Shown piece by piece: positions 32,400 through 41,085 of a DNA stretch of 64,000 bases. The translations under genes were made by a program, and so were the position numbers. The notes under the pieces are model-generated. The model was not told the DNA's origin, did no database searches, and worked only from the letters and a program-made list of their open reading frames with translations. This DNA comes from JAEINY01 sp942490535 (GTDB lineage Bacteria > Bacteroidota > Bacteroidia > Bacteroidales > Marinilabiliaceae), in contig CALNXQ010000004.1 of assembly GCA_942490535.1 (NCBI GenBank), forward strand, positions 372,001-436,000. Direction: 5' to 3'. Position 1 is the first letter of the stretch. Each line of letters starts with the position of its first letter.

Positions 32400-33422
32400 A
32401 TGACAATAGCTTCAGATGTGTTTACACTTAAAAATAACAATCAGGTAGAAGTGACATTTATAGCCCGGGGAGGCCAGATTACTTCCATTAAGGTACCGGA
32501 TGCTGCCGGTAAAAAGGTGGATGTGGTAATCGGTTACGATACGGTTGAAGGAGCCTTAGCAGGGGATGGTTATTTCGGAGCACTGTGTGGCCGGTATGCC
32601 AATCGGATTGTAAATGGTCAATTTCAAATTGACGGCACAAGCTATCAATTGGATTGTAATAACGGCAACAATCACTTGCATGGTGGAACGGATGGTTTTA
32701 ATAGCCGCATTTGGGAGGTGGAACCCATTTCACTTGATAAATTCGAGCAGGCATATCAGTTATCATTGGTGAGTGGGGATGGCGATCAAAAGTACCCAGG
32801 TGAATTGACTGTTAAAGTGGTTTATGGTCTCACCAAAAACAATGAATTCGTGATTGAATATGCCGCTGAAACGACAGAAGCAACCGTCATCAACCTCACC
32901 AGTCATGCTTATTTTAATTTGAAAGGGGCTGGTACCGGAACGGTGGAAAATCACGAATTACAAATTAATGCCGCTTTATATACACCGATCTCCGCTGAAA
33001 TTGGTACCGTAACAGGTCAGGTCCTGCCGGTTTCCGGAACGGCCATGGATTTTACAGAAGCTAAAACCATTGGGGCGGCTTTGGCTGCTGCTGATGATCA
33101 GGTTAAATTAGTGGATGGCATTGATCATAACTTTGTGATTGACGGGTATGATGGCATGATTCGTTTGGCTGCTGTTCTTTCTGATCCGGAATCGGGTCGT
33201 AAACTGGAAGTCTATACCGACCAGCCGGGTATACAAATTTATACCGGGAGTCACTTTGATGGATCGGAAACAGGTAAATTGGGTGCACCCATTGAAAAGT
33301 GGGCGGGTCTTGCATTGGAAACACAAATATTCCCTGATTCACCTAATAAGGAGCACTTTCCCAATGCAGTGCTAAGGCCGGGTGAGGTTTATAAGCATAC
33401 TTGTGTGTATAAATTTAGTTGA
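32400..33422 (+). CDS. galM: aldose 1-epimerase (mutarotase)
   Basis: 340 residues. Typical pieces are FGALCGRYANRIVNGQF, NNGNNHLHGGTDGFNSRIWEV (catalytic His region), NLTSHAYFNLKG (second His), VDGIDHNFVIDGY with the substrate Asp and ALETQIFPDSPNKEHFPNAVLRPGE with the catalytic Glu. It interconverts beta- and alpha-galactose so that GalK gets its substrate. No signal peptide, so cytoplasmic. Last gene of the gal operon; a strong terminator follows. Confidence 0.94.
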   Translation: MTIASDVFTLKNNNQVEVTFIARGGQITSIKVPDAAGKKVDVVIGYDTVEGALAGDGYFGALCGRYANRIVNGQFQIDGTSYQLDCNNGNNHLHGGTDGFNSRIWEVEPISLDKFEQAYQLSLVSGDGDQKYPGELTVKVVYGLTKNNEFVIEYAAETTEATVINLTSHAYFNLKGAGTGTVENHELQINAALYTPISAEIGTVTGQVLPVSGTAMDFTEAKTIGAALAAADDQVKLVDGIDHNFVIDGYDGMIRLAAVLSDPESGRKLEVYTDQPGIQIYTGSHFDGSETGKLGAPIEKWAGLALETQIFPDSPNKEHFPNAVLRPGEVYKHTCVYKFS

Positions 33423-33455
33423 GAAATAGCTAAAAGATAGCTTGCCATTAACAAG

Positions 33456-33487
33456 GCGCCATTCATCAAAAGGAATGGCGCTTTTTT
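33456..33487 (+). terminator. terminator of the gal operon
   Basis: 9-bp perfect stem GCGCCATTC / GAATGGCGC, 8-base loop, then six T. Confidence 0.9.
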
Positions 33488-33519
33488 AGTTTTATGATGA
33501 ATGGCGTGTGAAATAATGT

Positions 33520-33527
33520 TACTTTTG
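33520..33527 (+). promoter_or_regulatory. -7 promoter element of the TetR gene
   Basis: TACTTTTG, 27 bases upstream of ATG 33555. Confidence 0.55.
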
Positions 33528-33554
33528 GCATAATTTAAATGGAAAATCAAAATA

Positions 33555-34127
33555 ATGAGTAAAAAGGAAGAAATCTACAAAGGGGCCATGGAGCTGTTTG
33601 TTGAAAAAGGCTTATCGGCGTCAGTAAATGAATTGATTGAACGCATTGGTATTGCTAAAGGTACTTTGTATCACCACATTTCCGGAAAAGATCAATTGAT
33701 CATCGACATCTATAAGCAACTCATGTTTGAGATTGAAGAGAAATGTGTCAATAAATATGTAGATGGCGTAGAGCCCCGCGAAAGCACCAAAATTATTTTC
33801 GGAGAGATTATCAAGTGGTTCATTTCCAATCCAACCAAGTTTTATTACATCAGTATATTTGAATCCAGTCCGTTTATTAAGATTCATTTTGGCATTGTGG
33901 AAGATACCCTGGAGGGGCCGCGAAAAAACATTATGCAGAAGGTCAACATGGGAATCATGAAGGCGTATTCCACGGATATGATTGCCTTTTTTGACTTTGC
34001 ATTTACCAGAGCCATAGCCAATTATTTCTTGTCCTTGCCCAAGCCCCTGAAAAGTTTCCGCGAAGGATTCGATCAGGCCTTTGATATGTATTGGAAAGGA
34101 GTTGCGGCTGAGCAATCCAATAACTGA
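33555..34127 (+). CDS. TetR/AcrR family transcriptional regulator
   Basis: 190 residues. The N-terminal helix-turn-helix is KKEEIYKGAMELFVEKGLSASVNELIERIGIAKGTLYHHISGKDQLI (residues 3-50), ending in the typical GTLYHHF-like recognition helix. The ligand-binding C-terminal part is helical and not assignable to a ligand. The only good palindrome nearby lies downstream (34251-34272), in front of the TonB receptor gene, so this protein most likely controls that transport pair, possibly by sensing the imported compound. Confidence 0.9.
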   Translation: MSKKEEIYKGAMELFVEKGLSASVNELIERIGIAKGTLYHHISGKDQLIIDIYKQLMFEIEEKCVNKYVDGVEPRESTKIIFGEIIKWFISNPTKFYYISIFESSPFIKIHFGIVEDTLEGPRKNIMQKVNMGIMKAYSTDMIAFFDFAFTRAIANYFLSLPKPLKSFREGFDQAFDMYWKGVAAEQSNN

Positions 34128-34250
34128 TGACTTTATGGTGCTGTAGATAAGTGTAGTAAGTATAGTTGTTGAAAAATATTGAAAGAATGTTAATAAATTA
34201 TTAAGAATTTCCATTTTTCTTAGAAATAATTAACAAATTTTTAAGCTTTA

Positions 34251-34272
34251 TTAAACCGACTCGTCGGTCTAA
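34251..34272. promoter_or_regulatory. palindromic operator, probable TetR site
   Basis: Arms TTAAACCGAC and GTCGGTCTAA around a TC centre; 9 of 10 positions pair, with a perfect ACCGAC/GTCGGT core. A -7-like CACTTTTG lies at 34278-34285, so the operator would fall in the spacer of the promoter for the TonB receptor, a usual place for repression. Confidence 0.65.
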
Positions 34273-34405
34273 AATATCACTTTTGCCTGCGACTACTGAA
34301 AGCAGTATTCACGCTGAAAAAAGGAGAACTTAATTGATATCGGCTTTGTACCAATGTCGTCCATTGAATCATGAATATTTATGCTTAAATCTCAATTATA
34401 GAATC

Positions 34406-36934
34406 ATGAAAAACAAGCTTTTTAGCATTTTTGCAGGATTTTTCCTGTTCGTTATTTCTTCGGGGTTAATGGCCCAGGGGAAAGTGACTGGTAAGCTGGT
34501 CGATAGTGACACCAAAGATCCGCTGATTGGTGCAGCTATTGTTATTGAAGGTACCAGTGTGGGTACTATCACATTAATTGATGGTAGTTTCTCCATGGAT
34601 GTGCCCAGCGGAGAAAAGACATTGTTATTTTCTTATTTGGGTTATATCGATCAAAAGAAAGATGTATCTGTAAGTGAAGAGCAAATAAAAGATTTGGGAG
34701 TTATTGAGTTAGTTCCCAATACTGTTGGTATTGGTGAAGTATTGGTGGTTTCGGCTATTGCCCGTGACCGTGAAACACCAGTTGCACTTTCTAACATTAA
34801 ACCTCAGTTGATTGAGGAAAAATTAGGTTCTCAGGAGTTTCCGGAGTTATTAAAATCTACGCCCTCGGTTTATGCTACCAAAGGTGGTGGAGGTTATGGT
34901 GATTCACGTATTACTCTACGTGGATTTGATTCTAACAACATTGGGGTGCTAATTAATGGTGTTCCTGTGAATGACATGGAAAGTGGGAAAGTCTACTGGT
35001 CTAATTGGGCAAGTCTAACTGATGTAACACATTCTGTACAAGTTCAGCGTGGACTTGGAGCATCTCGCTTAGCGCTAAGTTCAGTTGGAGGAACCAAAAA
35101 CATTATTACTAAAAGTACAGAAGCAACACAGGGAGGATCTGCTTATGTAGGTATGGGTAATGATGGTTTTATGAAGCAGGCATTCAATGTATCAACTGGA
35201 TTGCTTGATAATGATTGGGCAGTTACCATTGCCGGTTCCCACACTGCTGGTGATGGATTTGTGTATGGTGCAGAATTTAAAGCCTATAGCTATTTTTTAA
35301 ATGTGTCGAAAGTTATAAATGAAAATCACCGTTTATCCTTCACTGCTTTTGGTGCCCCGCAATGGCATAATCAAAGAGGTTGGAAATCTAAGATTAAGGA
35401 TTATAGAGATCATAAAGATGGTATTAAATACAATCCGAATGTTGGTTTTAGAAATGGTCAAATCTATGGGGGGGGATATGGATATAATGAATATCACAAA
35501 CCTCAAATGTCTTTAAATCATTTTTGGAATATTAATGATAAAACGATGTTGTCAACTTCCTTATATGCTTCTATTTCGCAAGGCGGGGGACGTCGAACAG
35601 ATGGCTCCGGTAGCGTAGTTGTAGGTACTGAAGGGTATCTGGATTTTGATAGTACAATTGAAGCCAACGCCGAAAATGGAGAATCATTGGTGGTTGAAGG
35701 TTTGAGTGTGAATCAGCATAAATGGTACGGTGTACTATCCACCTTAAGTCATAGTATGGGTAATGTCAAGTTGACTGGCGGATTCGATGGTCGTTATTAT
35801 ATTGGTGAACATTATAAGGAAGTGTCTGATCTGTTAGGCGGAAATTATTTTATTGACAATGAAAATATTAATCGTCCATTGAACTCACCATTGCAGGTTG
35901 GTGACAAATATGCTTATCACAATGACGGTGTTGTAATGTGGGGTGGTTTGTTTGGTCAAATGGAATATGTGCAGAATAATTATTCCGCTTTTGTTACAGC
36001 TACTGTTTCAAGAAAAAGATATCAGCGTATTGACTATTTTCAATATGCTCCAGAAGATAAAAAATCAGAGTGGTTAGGTTTTACGCCATGGAGTGTAAAG
36101 GCTGGGATTAATTATAACCTAAGTGAAAATCACAATATATTTGTGAATGGAGGTTACTTTACACGTTCACCTTATTTTAGTACAGCATTTTTGAACCATA
36201 CGAATGAGGTTAATAAGAAAGCGAAATATGAAAGAGTATTGTCTGTAGACTTGGGTTATGGTTACACCAGTCGTAAGTTTAATGCCAAATTGGGTGGTTA
36301 TTATACCAATTGGAAGGATAAAGGACTGGTTAAGACTATTTATGATCGCCAAGCTGACAAGACTTATGTGGCTAATATTCCAGGAGTAAATGCGCTGCAT
36401 ATGGGTATGGAATTGGAGTTAGAATGGCGTCCAATTAATCGTTTGGATGTACATGGTATGTTTTCATTCGGCGAATGGGTATGGCAAGACGATGTGGACT
36501 TTACTTTGATGGATGATAATAATAATGTTATTGGCGAATTTCCGGCATACATTAAGGATTTGCATGTTGGAAATGCTGCTCAATTAACTGCAGCAATAGG
36601 TGTTAATTATGAAGTGCTACCAAAACTAAAAATTGGTGCTGATTTAAATCATTATGGTAAAAATTATGCGGAATTCGATCCTTCGAAAAGAACAAATGCG
36701 GATGATCGAAGTGATTCATGGCAATTACCTGATGCAACACTGGTGGATTTAAACTTTAGATATAGTTTTAAGATTGGAGCCTTAGATGCATCTGTTTACG
36801 GTAACCTGAATAATCTTTTCAATGTAGAGTACATTATTGATGCAGATGATGGTACGAATCATAGTGCTGAAGATGCTATGGTATTTTATGGTTTTGGAAC
36901 AACCTGGACAACCGGTTTAAGAGTGAAATTTTAA
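34406..36934 (+). CDS. TonB-dependent outer-membrane receptor with carboxypeptidase-like domain
   Basis: 842 residues from ATG 34406 (MKNKLFSIFAGFFLFVISSGLMAQG, signal peptide). Residues about 26-110 are a CarboxypepD_reg-like domain (GKVTGKLVDSDTKDPLIGA). The plug domain follows (PELLKSTPSVYATKGGGGYG, ITLRGFDSNNIGVLINGVPVND, VQVQRGLGASRLALSSVGG), then the 22-strand barrel ending TTWTGLRVKF. It lacks the SusC signature partner (no SusD behind it), so it is an ordinary or peptide/metal/siderophore type receptor. The lipoprotein 11 bases downstream is probably its surface partner. Control by the upstream TetR protein is likely. Confidence 0.9.
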   Translation: MKNKLFSIFAGFFLFVISSGLMAQGKVTGKLVDSDTKDPLIGAAIVIEGTSVGTITLIDGSFSMDVPSGEKTLLFSYLGYIDQKKDVSVSEEQIKDLGVIELVPNTVGIGEVLVVSAIARDRETPVALSNIKPQLIEEKLGSQEFPELLKSTPSVYATKGGGGYGDSRITLRGFDSNNIGVLINGVPVNDMESGKVYWSNWASLTDVTHSVQVQRGLGASRLALSSVGGTKNIITKSTEATQGGSAYVGMGNDGFMKQAFNVSTGLLDNDWAVTIAGSHTAGDGFVYGAEFKAYSYFLNVSKVINENHRLSFTAFGAPQWHNQRGWKSKIKDYRDHKDGIKYNPNVGFRNGQIYGGGYGYNEYHKPQMSLNHFWNINDKTMLSTSLYASISQGGGRRTDGSGSVVVGTEGYLDFDSTIEANAENGESLVVEGLSVNQHKWYGVLSTLSHSMGNVKLTGGFDGRYYIGEHYKEVSDLLGGNYFIDNENINRPLNSPLQVGDKYAYHNDGVVMWGGLFGQMEYVQNNYSAFVTATVSRKRYQRIDYFQYAPEDKKSEWLGFTPWSVKAGINYNLSENHNIFVNGGYFTRSPYFSTAFLNHTNEVNKKAKYERVLSVDLGYGYTSRKFNAKLGGYYTNWKDKGLVKTIYDRQADKTYVANIPGVNALHMGMELELEWRPINRLDVHGMFSFGEWVWQDDVDFTLMDDNNNVIGEFPAYIKDLHVGNAAQLTAAIGVNYEVLPKLKIGADLNHYGKNYAEFDPSKRTNADDRSDSWQLPDATLVDLNFRYSFKIGALDASVYGNLNNLFNVEYIIDADDGTNHSAEDAMVFYGFGTTWTTGLRVKF

Positions 36935-36945
36935 TAGTAATAGAC

Positions 36946-38100
36946 ATGAAAAAAATATTAGGATATACACTGCCATTGCTAGCTTTATTGTTTTCTGCAT
37001 GTGAGCCGATGGAAGATATTCACAAGGATGTGGATAAGGAAATTGAAGATGCGCTTATAAAATCAGAGTATTTTGCTCGATTTGAACCAGCTGTTGATGC
37101 CTATGAGCTAACAGATGAGGATTATAAGTTGTCAAGTAATGAGAATGTTCAGAATTACAAAAATTTTTCTGATGTTATTTTGCCTAAAGATTTTCTTCCT
37201 GAAATTTTAAACCAAAAATTTGCAGGTGAGAATGGGACCGAAATGATGGTTACTTACAATTACTACTCAAAAGTTATTGTAGATAAGGATGGAGCGCAAG
37301 AAATATCTCCGGATGAATATACAATCATGGGTCAGAAATATTCTAATTTTAGTGATGAAGATGTAGCAAAGTATGCCATTGGAAAGCTTCTTGATGAGCA
37401 ATCCACATATTATAAAGTAAAAACAGGTACTGAGAAAACGACAATGTATGCTTTGTTTAAGCAAAAGCAGAATCGTTACATTAAGGTTAATGCTGATTTT
37501 ACAACTGAAGTGCTCAATTATGTTGGTGATAATTCCTATGAGTTGAAGGATGCTGATTATGAAAGTGTGGGTAATGGTAAATATAAAAACTTCTCTAACA
37601 TTCAAGAAGCTCAAGAGAAAGTAGCTCAATTTGCTCAAGAATCTGGTAAAGGTGCCGGGAACTATACTTGTTTTGTTTATACTAACTATTTTGATACATA
37701 TTTGGTTTATCGATATAATGGTACCAACTGGGAAATTGCACAGAGTGTGGTGCCGGTATCAGGATTGGTTACTTATAAAGTAATGGACCCAAATTATCAA
37801 GAGAGCACCTGGAAGGTAGTATTACCAATTCAGTTTGTGAAGACTGAAAAAGAGCCTCAAACGGAGTATACATTAACCGATGAGGATTATGAATTAGTTG
37901 GTAATGGTAGATATATGAATTTTGATGTCCGCGAGGGAAAAGCTGAAGAAAGTGAAGCGGTAAGAATTGAAAAAGTAAGTAAAATCTTGAAGTCAAAATT
38001 TGAAGTTGTTGATGGTGATGTTTATAAAGTCTATTTCGAGGTGTATTCGGGTAGTGCAGAAACATGGAATTTGACGATTGAAGCGGTAGAAGGAGAATAA
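36946..38100 (+). CDS. repeat lipoprotein cotranscribed with the TonB receptor
   Basis: 384 residues. Signal II sequence with lipobox LLFSAC. Three or four copies of one short unit can be seen: AYELTDEDYKLSSNENVQNYKNF (about residue 52), EYTIMGQKYSNF (about 124), SYELKDADYESVGNGKYKNF (about 197) and EYTLTDEDYELVGNGRYMNF (about 309). Each is followed by an acidic helix, so the protein looks like repeated small modules. No family is recognised. It is the second gene of the TonB receptor operon and probably sits on the cell surface as the binding partner, as SusD or other lipoproteins do, but it is not SusD-like. Confidence 0.7.
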   Translation: MKKILGYTLPLLALLFSACEPMEDIHKDVDKEIEDALIKSEYFARFEPAVDAYELTDEDYKLSSNENVQNYKNFSDVILPKDFLPEILNQKFAGENGTEMMVTYNYYSKVIVDKDGAQEISPDEYTIMGQKYSNFSDEDVAKYAIGKLLDEQSTYYKVKTGTEKTTMYALFKQKQNRYIKVNADFTTEVLNYVGDNSYELKDADYESVGNGKYKNFSNIQEAQEKVAQFAQESGKGAGNYTCFVYTNYFDTYLVYRYNGTNWEIAQSVVPVSGLVTYKVMDPNYQESTWKVVLPIQFVKTEKEPQTEYTLTDEDYELVGNGRYMNFDVREGKAEESEAVRIEKVSKILKSKFEVVDGDVYKVYFEVYSGSAETWNLTIEAVEGE

Positions 38101-38132
38101 ACGACTAAGATACGATTTATTGAACGATTAAG

Positions 38133-38161
38133 GGTGCCTGAGAGATTAGGCACCTTTTTTT
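38133..38161 (+). terminator. terminator after the repeat lipoprotein
   Basis: 7-bp stem GGTGCCT / AGGCACC, 8-base loop, then seven T. Confidence 0.85.
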
Positions 38162-38191
38162 GGGCGTGGAGGAGTCTAATTGAGTGCGCAT

Positions 38192-38223
38192 TTTGCTTTT
38201 TCCAATCCTTTTACATATTATTG
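38192..38223 (+). promoter_or_regulatory. promoter of the trp leader / trpB unit
   Basis: TTTG at 38192-38195, 20-base spacer and TATTATTG at 38216-38223 (one mismatch to TAnnTTTG). Transcription should begin near 38229, about 9 bases before the leader ATG. Confidence 0.6.
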
Positions 38224-38237
38224 CACTAAGAATTTTA

Positions 38238-38306
38238 ATGATGACAAACCAATTGTTCCATATTCAGTGGTGGCGTCTTTCAGCTTTTCATAAGGTGGAA
38301 CGATAG
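38238..38306 (+). CDS. trpL: trp operon leader peptide (22 residues, two adjacent Trp)
   Basis: ATG 38238 to TAG 38304-38306 encodes MMTNQLFHIQ followed by WWRLSAFHKVER. Two tandem TGG codons lie at 38268-38273. The peptide is directly followed by a perfect terminator hairpin and then trpB. This is the layout of a transcription attenuator: a ribosome stalled on the Trp codons would leave GCTTTTCA (38283-38290) free to pair with TGAAAAAGC (38327-38335), which includes the foot of the terminator stem; a ribosome that reaches the stop would cover it and let the terminator form. It is shorter than usual gene-calling limits. Confidence 0.75.
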   Translation: MMTNQLFHIQWWRLSAFHKVER

Positions 38307-38329
38307 GTGTATACAATATTTTAAGTTGA

Positions 38330-38359
38330 AAAAGCCGCAGGTGTCCACCTGCGGCTTTT
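38330..38359 (+). terminator. trp attenuator hairpin
   Basis: 14-bp perfect stem AAAAGCCGCAGGTG / CACCTGCGGCTTTT with a 2-base TC centre (so the real loop is wider), ending in TTTT. It lies 24 bases after the leader stop and 33 bases before trpB. Five bases or more of its 5' foot can pair instead with 38283-38290. Confidence 0.8.
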
Positions 38360-38391
38360 CGCATTTTATAACGGAAATTATAAGGATACAA

Positions 38392-39633
38392 ATGGAAAAT
38401 CAAGTGATTGACAAAGCGCTTTTAAGCGAATCGGTATTGCCCGATGCCAATGGTTTCTTTGGGGAGTATGGAGGTAGTTTTCTACCACCGGTATTGGAGC
38501 CCATCATTCAGGAAATTGCCGATGCTTATCAGAAAATAAAGGATGATCCGGTGTTTAAGGAAGAGCTGTATTATTTGCAGAAGCATTACACGGGGCGCCC
38601 TTCACCCATCTTCCACGCTAAAAACCTGTCAGAGAAACAAGGGGGTGCTCAAATTTATCTGAAGCGCGAAGACCTGAATCATACGGGTGCGCATAAGATT
38701 AATCACTGTTTGGGTGAAGCGCTTTTGGCCAAAAAGATGGGTAAAAAGAAATTAATTGCTGAAACAGGAGCCGGTCAGCATGGGGTGGCATTGGCTACGG
38801 CCGCTGCTTTAGTGGGCCTGGATTGTGACATCTACATGGGAGAGGTGGACATTCAAAAGGAACATCCCAATGTGGTACGCATGAAAATACTGGGGGCCCG
38901 CGTGATTCCGGCTACCCATGGTTTAAAAACACTGAAGGAAGCGGTGGATGCTGCTTTTGAAGCCTATATGAAAGATCCGGTGACTCAATTGTATGCCATT
39001 GGTTCGGTGGTTGGGCCACATCCCTTTCCCATGATGGTACGCGATTTTCAATCAGTCATTGGCCGCGAAGCCCGCGAGCAGATGCAAGAGCTGACCGGCA
39101 AACTGCCCGATAACCTGGTGGCCTGTGTGGGCGGTGGATCCAATGCCCTGGGCTTGTTTTCGGCGTTTCTGCAGGACGATCAGGTGACTATTTTTGGAGT
39201 TGAACCCGCCGGTACCAGCTTTAAAACAGGCGAGCATGCGGCGACCCTGACCCTTGGCAAACCAGGCATGATTCATGGCTTTAAATGCTATCTCTTGCAG
39301 GATGAGAATGGAGAGCCGGCACCTGTGAACACCGTTGCCAGTGGTCTGGATTATCCCGGTGTGGGACCGCAACACAGTTATCTGAAGGATGTCAAACGCG
39401 TACAGTATGAGTCGATAAGTGATCAGGAAGCCATCGAGGCCTTCATGCTGCTGGCGCGCGAAGAAGGTATTATACCGGCCCTGGAGAGTGCCCATGCCGT
39501 GGCTTATGCTCTAAAACTGGCCAAGCTACTACCTGCTGATCAAACTATTTTAGTGAACCTCTCCGGACGTGGCGATAAGGATATTGATTATGTGGTGGAG
39601 CGTTTTGGTGCGCAATATGGGATCGCAGAATAG
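38392..39633 (+). CDS. trpB: tryptophan synthase beta chain
   Basis: 413 residues from ATG 38392 (MENQVIDKALL); a TTG at 38326 lies before the attenuator stem and is rejected. The start GFFGEYGGSFLPP, the PLP lysine in KREDLNHTGAHKINH, the catalytic Glu in ETGAGQHGVA, the phosphate-binding CVGGGSNALG and the end VNLSGRGDKDIDYV all fit TrpB1. It condenses indole with serine to give tryptophan and normally pairs with TrpA. Here trpB is alone with its own attenuator and terminator; the other trp genes are not in the window. Confidence 0.95.
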   Translation: MENQVIDKALLSESVLPDANGFFGEYGGSFLPPVLEPIIQEIADAYQKIKDDPVFKEELYYLQKHYTGRPSPIFHAKNLSEKQGGAQIYLKREDLNHTGAHKINHCLGEALLAKKMGKKKLIAETGAGQHGVALATAAALVGLDCDIYMGEVDIQKEHPNVVRMKILGARVIPATHGLKTLKEAVDAAFEAYMKDPVTQLYAIGSVVGPHPFPMMVRDFQSVIGREAREQMQELTGKLPDNLVACVGGGSNALGLFSAFLQDDQVTIFGVEPAGTSFKTGEHAATLTLGKPGMIHGFKCYLLQDENGEPAPVNTVASGLDYPGVGPQHSYLKDVKRVQYESISDQEAIEAFMLLAREEGIIPALESAHAVAYALKLAKLLPADQTILVNLSGRGDKDIDYVVERFGAQYGIAE

Positions 39634-39657
39634 CATTTGAAATAGTATCTTATTACG

Positions 39658-39699
39658 GAACCGATCTCTTTAGTATTTACAAAAAGATCGGTTCTTTTT
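39658..39699 (+). terminator. terminator after trpB
   Basis: 10-bp perfect stem GAACCGATCT / AGATCGGTTC with a 17-base loop, then TTTTT. Confidence 0.85.
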
Positions 39700-39750
39700 A
39701 TATACTGATAACCATGGCATACTGAATGTGGAGATCCAAACTAAGTGTTC

Positions 39751-39785
39751 ATTTTTACAGGTTCTGTTTCCCTGGTGTCATGGTT
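39751..39785 (+). repeat. single copy resembling the tail of the 83-bp repeat
   Basis: TTTTTACAGGTTCTGTTTCC and the following GGTGTCATGGTTT match the tail of copy 1 at 11549-11580 (CTTTTACAGGTGCTGTTCC, then GTGTGATGGTCAC) with few changes, 28 kb away. It suggests a dispersed intergenic element. Confidence 0.5.
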
Positions 39786-39924
39786 TTATTTGATAGAAGT
39801 TGCTTTGGTGAATTGCCTTTGCAGCTTCGCGTCTCTGCCGTTCACGCTTGATAGTGATTTTGTTTTTTCGTTTTTGAAAACAGATTGAAACCGAACCGCC
39901 GGAAATCAACTTCTTTTGTATGCA

Positions 39925-40260
39925 GATCGTTTTCCAACGGCAGAAACTCATCTCCTATAGAAACAGATTGAAAATTGACGGTTAGAAGGGATCGTCTGCA
40001 AAAAAATAAACCATTCCAGCGGTTGGGAATTGGGTCTGTTGGTGTATAGATCGTTTTCCAACGGCAGAAACTCATCTCCTGCAGAAACCGATTGACAATT
40101 GACGGTTAGGAAAGATCATCTGCAAAAAAAATAAACCATTCCAGCGGTTGGGAAATAGGTCTGTTGGTGTATAGATGGTTTTCCAATGGCAGAAACTCAT
40201 CTCCTGCAGAAACAGATTGAAAATTGACGGTTAGAAGGGAGCGTCTGCAAAAAAAATGGC
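39925..40260. repeat. 124/125-bp tandem repeat, about 2.7 copies
   Basis: GATCGTTTTCCAACGGCAGA opens copies at 39925 and 40049, and GATGGTTTTCCAATGGCAGA opens one at 40174. Copies are about 90 percent identical by eye and include CAGAAACTCATCTCCTGCAG, ATTGACGGTTAG and CCATTCCAGCGGTTGGGAA. A weaker earlier piece is seen from about 39875 (ACAGATTGAAACCGAACCG). Steps of 124 and 125 exclude a coding repeat. Within a unit, TTTTCCAACGGCAG and CCAGCGGTTGGGAA are imperfect inverted partners, so each unit may fold. The gap 39700-40523 holds no recognised gene. Confidence 0.85.
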
Positions 40261-40523
40261 TCTCTCACAATTAGGGGTTGGTAATATTTAAAGGTATTTT
40301 TGCCCAGCCTGGATGAGTCAGAGCCAAATAATGAATATCGATTAACAAATGAAGAACACCGAATTCTTAAATCAAAAATCGTAATCAATAGTCATCATTC
40401 CAATAAGTCCAAAAACAATATCCTGCCAAATAATACAAGAATATCAGCAGTAAGGCACTCATCGCCCTTTTGTTTGTGCGCCATTTTTTATAAGTTCGTG
40501 CATTCCAATAAAAGCAAGTAAAT

Positions 40524-40904
40524 ATGATGAAACTAGCCGTTATAGCACACGATGGAAAAAAGGCCGAGATGGTCTCTTTTCTGAATAAACACCATGATAT
40601 TCTTCACTCAGTTAATATTTCGATCATTGCCACCGGCACTACCGGTAAACATGCTCAGAATGCAGGTTTAAAAGTAGAACGCGTACTCTCCGGACCACAA
40701 GGGGGAGATGCACAAATTGCTGCACAGGTGGCAGAGGGCCAGATACAGGGTGTTTTCTTTTTCCGCGATCCCTTGGATAAGCACCCGCACGAGCCGGATA
40801 TCAATATGTTAATGCGTATTTGTGACGTGCACAATGTGCCTTTGGCCACCAATCCGGCTACCGCTGAGTTGGTGTTGATGGGTCTGGCAAAGAAATCGGA
40901 ATAG
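40524..40904 (+). CDS. mgsA: methylglyoxal synthase
   Basis: 126 residues; ATG at 40524 or 40527. All family parts are seen: AVIAHDGKKAEMV (phosphate and His site), IIATGTTGKHAQ, the catalytic Asp in VLSGPQGGDAQIAAQVAEG, FFFRDPLDKHPHEPDINMLMRICDVHNVPLATNPATAEL. It turns dihydroxyacetone phosphate into methylglyoxal and phosphate, a bypass when phosphate is short or sugar is in excess. Stand-alone gene. A bidirectional terminator follows. Confidence 0.95.
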   Translation: MMKLAVIAHDGKKAEMVSFLNKHHDILHSVNISIIATGTTGKHAQNAGLKVERVLSGPQGGDAQIAAQVAEGQIQGVFFFRDPLDKHPHEPDINMLMRICDVHNVPLATNPATAELVLMGLAKKSE

Positions 40905-41029
40905 AAGAATTCAGTGTTTTATGGCTTCCGGCAAATTCCGCTTAACGGATAGAATCGTGTAAATGGTAATGGTGCCTGGGGCTGCCTTTCCCTGGCGGGG
41001 ATAAAGAATTCTTTACAGGATAATAAGGA

Positions 41030-41074
41030 TTCAAAAAGCTGAAACGATTTTTAATGTAGTTTCAGCTTTTTGAA
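41030..41074. terminator. bidirectional terminator between mgsA and the fucosidase gene
   Basis: 16-bp perfect stem TTCAAAAAGCTGAAAC / GTTTCAGCTTTTTGAA with a 13-base loop; A and T runs on both sides serve both convergent genes. Confidence 0.9.
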
Positions 41075-41085
41075 TTTAGGAGGGG

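Noticed and set aside
39842..40075. Minus-strand frame of 77 codons in the 124-bp repeat
   Set aside because: It covers unequal parts of a repeat whose steps are 124 and 125 bases; the protein shows no domain and frame is not kept between copies.
40300..40521. Plus-strand frame of 73 codons before mgsA
   Set aside because: No ribosome-binding or promoter fit that gives it a message of its own, low-complexity Asn/Ser/Lys content; more likely the leader region of mgsA.
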